A stretch of DNA of 64,000 nucleotides from the NCBI GenBank assembly GCA_016744295.1, contig JADGEQ010000008.1, positions 1 through 64,000 of the forward strand, read 5' to 3'. Below, in pieces: positions 61,538 to 64,000 of the stretch. Below the pieces are notes generated by a model. It ran no database searches. It was not told where the DNA came from and saw only the letters and a list, made by a program, of their open reading frames with translations. The stretch comes from Desulfobacteraceae bacterium (GTDB taxonomy: Bacteria; Desulfobacterota; Desulfobacteria; Desulfobacterales; Desulfobacteraceae). A program made the translations under genes and the position numbers. Within the stretch, counting starts at the first letter, position 1; each line of letters opens with the position of its first letter.

Positions 61538-63815
61538 GGGTTTTTCTTTCTGTTCCAAACAGCATGATAAAGGTGACACCTCCATCCTTATTATTATGGA
61601 CAAAGATCTCTCCGCCAGACTCTTTAATAATGCCGTAGGATATGGACAAGCCTAAACCCGTCCCCTCCCCGACTTTTTTTGTGGTAAAAAAAGGTTCAAA
61701 AATTTTATCGATATCTGCACTTGCGATTCCAATACCGGTATCTCGTATCTTCACCCGTACCTTGTTATCCTCAAATTTGGTGGTAAGGGTGATCTCTCTT
61801 TTATCGTTTTTTTGTCTCTTTGCCCCATCAAATTTGGCCACAATGGCGTCCCTTGAGTTGAGCAACAGGTTGATAAAAACCTGCTCCAGCCGAACCGAAT
61901 CCGCACTGATATGGGGCAAACCCTCGGAAAGTTCCCAGATAACCTCAATTTCCCTGAGCTTGAGCTGCTGGCTGAAGATATCAAAGGCCCGCTTCAACAC
62001 ATCGTTAATATAGATCTTTTCCTTTTGAAACACAGATTTTCGGCCAAACAACCGCATGTGGTTGGTAATTTTAGAGGCCCGGTCCACATGGGTTTCTATC
62101 TCTTCAGACAAGGTTTTCAAGATGGCCCGGTCAATATCCTGGTCTGTCCCGATTTTCCTTGCAATAAAGCCTGAAGCAGTTTTAATCACGGACAAAGGCT
62201 GATTGAGTTCGTGGGCAACCCCGGTGGCCATTTCTCCCAATGTGGCCATTTTTCCAGCCTGGATCAGCTGGTGCTCTGTTTCTACAGAATTGGTGATATC
62301 CACGGCTGTGACAATCAAGACATTTTTATCCACAAAATCAGCCGGACTGATCCAAATATTGGCATATAAATAATCCTCATTTTTTCTCAGGTTTACGACA
62401 CGCTCATGGAAAGAGAGGGTTATATTATTTTTAATGCGCTCAAACTCACGATTGCTGGGAAAAAGCATTCCAAAGCCCTTTCCCTTGAGTTCTTCCCTGA
62501 TATAGCCGTAAACGGACAAGGCAGCATCATTGCAGTCAATAATAGACAATTGTTCCTTGTCCAGGATGAATACCGGGTTTGGTATATTCTTAAAAATCTC
62601 CTGATATTTTTTTTCTGATATACGAACTTTTTCTTCTAATTTTTTCCGGCGACTGATATCCAGGCTCATCTCCATGGCCGCCACAATATTACCGTTTTCA
62701 TCCCTGAGAGGGGCTGTTTTCACAAACCAGTGGGCAATGGTTCCATCCTTGTTGATCCCGGATTCTTCACTAAAATGGGATTTGCCGTCCATAAAGGTTT
62801 TTTCAACCGGACAATTAAGACATTTGGCATCCAGATCTTTATAGGCGGCATAACAATAATCCCCATATTCCGGATTAAACCTACGGGCAAACTCCTGGTT
62901 AAACTCTATCAGTTCATACTTCCGGTTCTGGACGGTGATGGTACAGGGAACCTGCTCAAACAAATGACGATAGATATCCTTTTGACGATTCAGCTCGGCC
63001 TGTTTTTCATGAATTTCACTTCCCATATCATTGATAGCCATGGAGAGCTGTCCGATCTCATCTCCGGAATCAGTACTACTTTTAAGGAGGGTAAAATCAC
63101 CTGTTGCGATACTCCGGGTATCTGTGATCAATCTGTTGATGGGGTGGGTTACCCGGAAAAAAATAATGATACAGATGGTGATGGCCAGGGTAAAGAAAAG
63201 ATAAACCGCTGTCCAGGCAGACATTTTTTTACTCAGCCCGATCTCCTGTTTAACATTTTTAAGGGAGACCACCACATCCAGTGTGCCCAATTTTTTGATA
63301 TTTGTCGGGTGATAATGGCAGGCGGAACTGGAACAGGAGGGGCCATTTAAAATGGGATTGATCACCCCAAGTTTTAAGTCACCGTCCTTGGATTCAAACA
63401 TTCGAATCCTGTCTTTGATATCCGTTTTCATAACAGGCGGATCTTGACTGTGACATATGTTGCAGGCAATATCCTGTTTTTGTCCGAGTCGGCCTATCTC
63501 TTCGCGGTTGTTTGAAAACCGGACCTGCCCCTGGCAATTAAAGATACGGATCTCTTCTATTTCATTATACCGGGACATGGAGTTTAAAATATCCTGCATG
63601 TCTTCGCTGGGGCTGTGGAGCATGGCCAGCCAGGTCAATTTCAAGACCGAATTGCAGAACTTGTCCACGTCGGAGACTGCCTTGTCAATGAGGATGCGTT
63701 CCTGGTAACGGGTACTGAAATGAGACCAGATAAAAATGCTGAGAAAAAGAACCATACCAACCGGAATCAGCAGCTTAAAAGCCAATCCCCTTTTATGTAT
63801 CATCCTTTTTTCCAT
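61521..63815 (-). CDS. Membrane sensor histidine kinase with periplasmic c-type heme motifs
   Basis: A 764-residue kinase. Membrane segments at about 13-32 and 203-222 bracket a periplasmic domain holding CNICH (118-122, CxxCH) and CSSSACH (161-167, CX4CH), both covalent heme-c attachment motifs. After HAMP come two PAS domains; the first has CYAAYKDLDAKCLNCPVEKT, a Cys motif shared with the operon's last kinase. HisKA follows with GVAHELNQPLSVIK, then HATPase with LLLNSRDA, DTGIGI and GTGLGLS. The heme-bearing sensor suggests redox or gas (O2, NO, CO) detection outside the membrane. Start ATG 63815 has GGAGGA at five bases. It is the first gene of the operon. Confidence 0.93.
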   Translation of the reverse strand: MEKRMIHKRGLAFKLLIPVGMVLFLSIFIWSHFSTRYQERILIDKAVSDVDKFCNSVLKLTWLAMLHSPSEDMQDILNSMSRYNEIEEIRIFNCQGQVRFSNNREEIGRLGQKQDIACNICHSQDPPVMKTDIKDRIRMFESKDGDLKLGVINPILNGPSCSSSACHYHPTNIKKLGTLDVVVSLKNVKQEIGLSKKMSAWTAVYLFFTLAITICIIIFFRVTHPINRLITDTRSIATGDFTLLKSSTDSGDEIGQLSMAINDMGSEIHEKQAELNRQKDIYRHLFEQVPCTITVQNRKYELIEFNQEFARRFNPEYGDYCYAAYKDLDAKCLNCPVEKTFMDGKSHFSEESGINKDGTIAHWFVKTAPLRDENGNIVAAMEMSLDISRRKKLEEKVRISEKKYQEIFKNIPNPVFILDKEQLSIIDCNDAALSVYGYIREELKGKGFGMLFPSNREFERIKNNITLSFHERVVNLRKNEDYLYANIWISPADFVDKNVLIVTAVDITNSVETEHQLIQAGKMATLGEMATGVAHELNQPLSVIKTASGFIARKIGTDQDIDRAILKTLSEEIETHVDRASKITNHMRLFGRKSVFQKEKIYINDVLKRAFDIFSQQLKLREIEVIWELSEGLPHISADSVRLEQVFINLLLNSRDAIVAKFDGAKRQKNDKREITLTTKFEDNKVRVKIRDTGIGIASADIDKIFEPFFTTKKVGEGTGLGLSISYGIIKESGGEIFVHNNKDGGVTFIMLFGTERKTHGKQA

Positions 63816-64000
63816 CAACGTCCTCCGTAAATTAGGTCAGTCAGCTATACTATCTATATTATAGCAGAAACCATGCCAGCAGGACAGATGGGGTTTTAAA
63901 CGGTAAATACAGTGGGTTATGCCCTGCACCTGTCCACTCATTATTTTGTTGCGCCCTTTTATTATGGAATATTCAAAAATACCTTTGAACTATTCCAAAA
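63816..64000. other. Upstream region of the signalling operon
   Basis: About 185 bp to the window edge. It contains a GGAGGA ribosome site for the heme kinase and an AT-rich stretch, TATACTATCTATATTATAG, around 63846-63864, which may hold a minus-strand -10. No gene is visible. Confidence 0.4.

Noticed and set aside
1..64000. CRISPR arrays, insertion sequences, integrases, phage genes or a replication origin
   Set aside because: No spaced direct repeats of CRISPR type, no transposase or integrase motifs, and no DnaA-box cluster or dnaA/dnaN genes were seen.

Overview
The window looks like a chromosomal segment of a free-living, anaerobic, Gram-negative sulfate-reducing bacterium of the Desulfobacteraceae type. 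This is inferred from gene content, not from a marker gene. The signs are a fused ATP sulfurylase/APS kinase, a TAXI-type TRAP transporter with a DUF3394 tail, a periplasmic sensor kinase with cytochrome c3-like CxxCH and CX4CH motifs, a DmdC-type acyl-CoA dehydrogenase, a cytoplasmic molybdopterin oxidoreductase, and many c-di-GMP and two-component proteins. Base composition appears moderate to AT-rich. I see no insertion sequence, integrase, phage gene or CRISPR array, and coding density is high.

Layout: (1) 1-5.2 kb: a DUF898/M48 membrane protease pair, an HDOD-GAF-GGDEF-PilZ regulator and a GNAT enzyme. (2) 5.3-8.5 kb: a TetR regulator and acyl-CoA dehydrogenase operon behind a promoter whose -10 sits in a perfect 24-bp palindrome, plus a divergent DUF2147 gene. 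(3) 8.5-14.5 kb: a molybdopterin oxidoreductase, an exported serine protease, a small HAD protein, a CapK/PaaK-type ligase and a PEP-CTERM protein. (4) 14.9-27 kb: a complete Lap-type biofilm adhesin system. It comprises a LapA-like RTX/vWA adhesin, convergent to an operon of TolC-OmpA fusion, LapG protease, LapD receptor, type I secretion ATPase, HlyD adaptor and LuxR-type regulator. (5) 27-33 kb: SAT/APS kinase, a small universal stress protein and a TAXI TRAP transporter. (6) 33.6-37.9 kb: a three-gene cassette of ATP-grasp ligase, divergent KamA-family radical SAM enzyme and M20 peptidase. (7) 38-51 kb: a zinc-ribbon/adenylate cyclase/AAA/TPR giant, lepA, a diguanylate cyclase, nadC, valS, a pseC-like aminotransferase, rsmE and tRNA-Phe. 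(8) 51-56.5 kb: dodecin, DUF3124, a polyamine operon (speD, speE, GNAT, DUF2156) and an MBL-fold hydrolase. (9) 56.8-63.8 kb: a six-gene signalling operon with a c-heme sensor kinase, two receiver-kinase hybrids, a lone receiver, a tandem Usp protein and an unknown 180-residue protein.

How the parts may work together: the Lap locus is self-contained. High c-di-GMP bound by the degenerate LapD should sequester LapG, so that the adhesin stays in the TolC-type pore; when c-di-GMP falls, LapG should cut after the PAAG site of the adhesin and release it. The window also has a receiver-GGEEF cyclase with an I-site and a GGDEF-like HDOD protein, which could feed or sense the same messenger.

The least explained parts are the ATP-grasp/KamA/M20 cassette, whose mutase lacks both lysine-recognition aspartates; the SpeD protein, which is an internal duplication keeping Ser/His/Cys at identical spacing in both halves; and the heme-kinase/Usp operon, which has no DNA-binding output. 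These are the best candidates for undescribed biology here.
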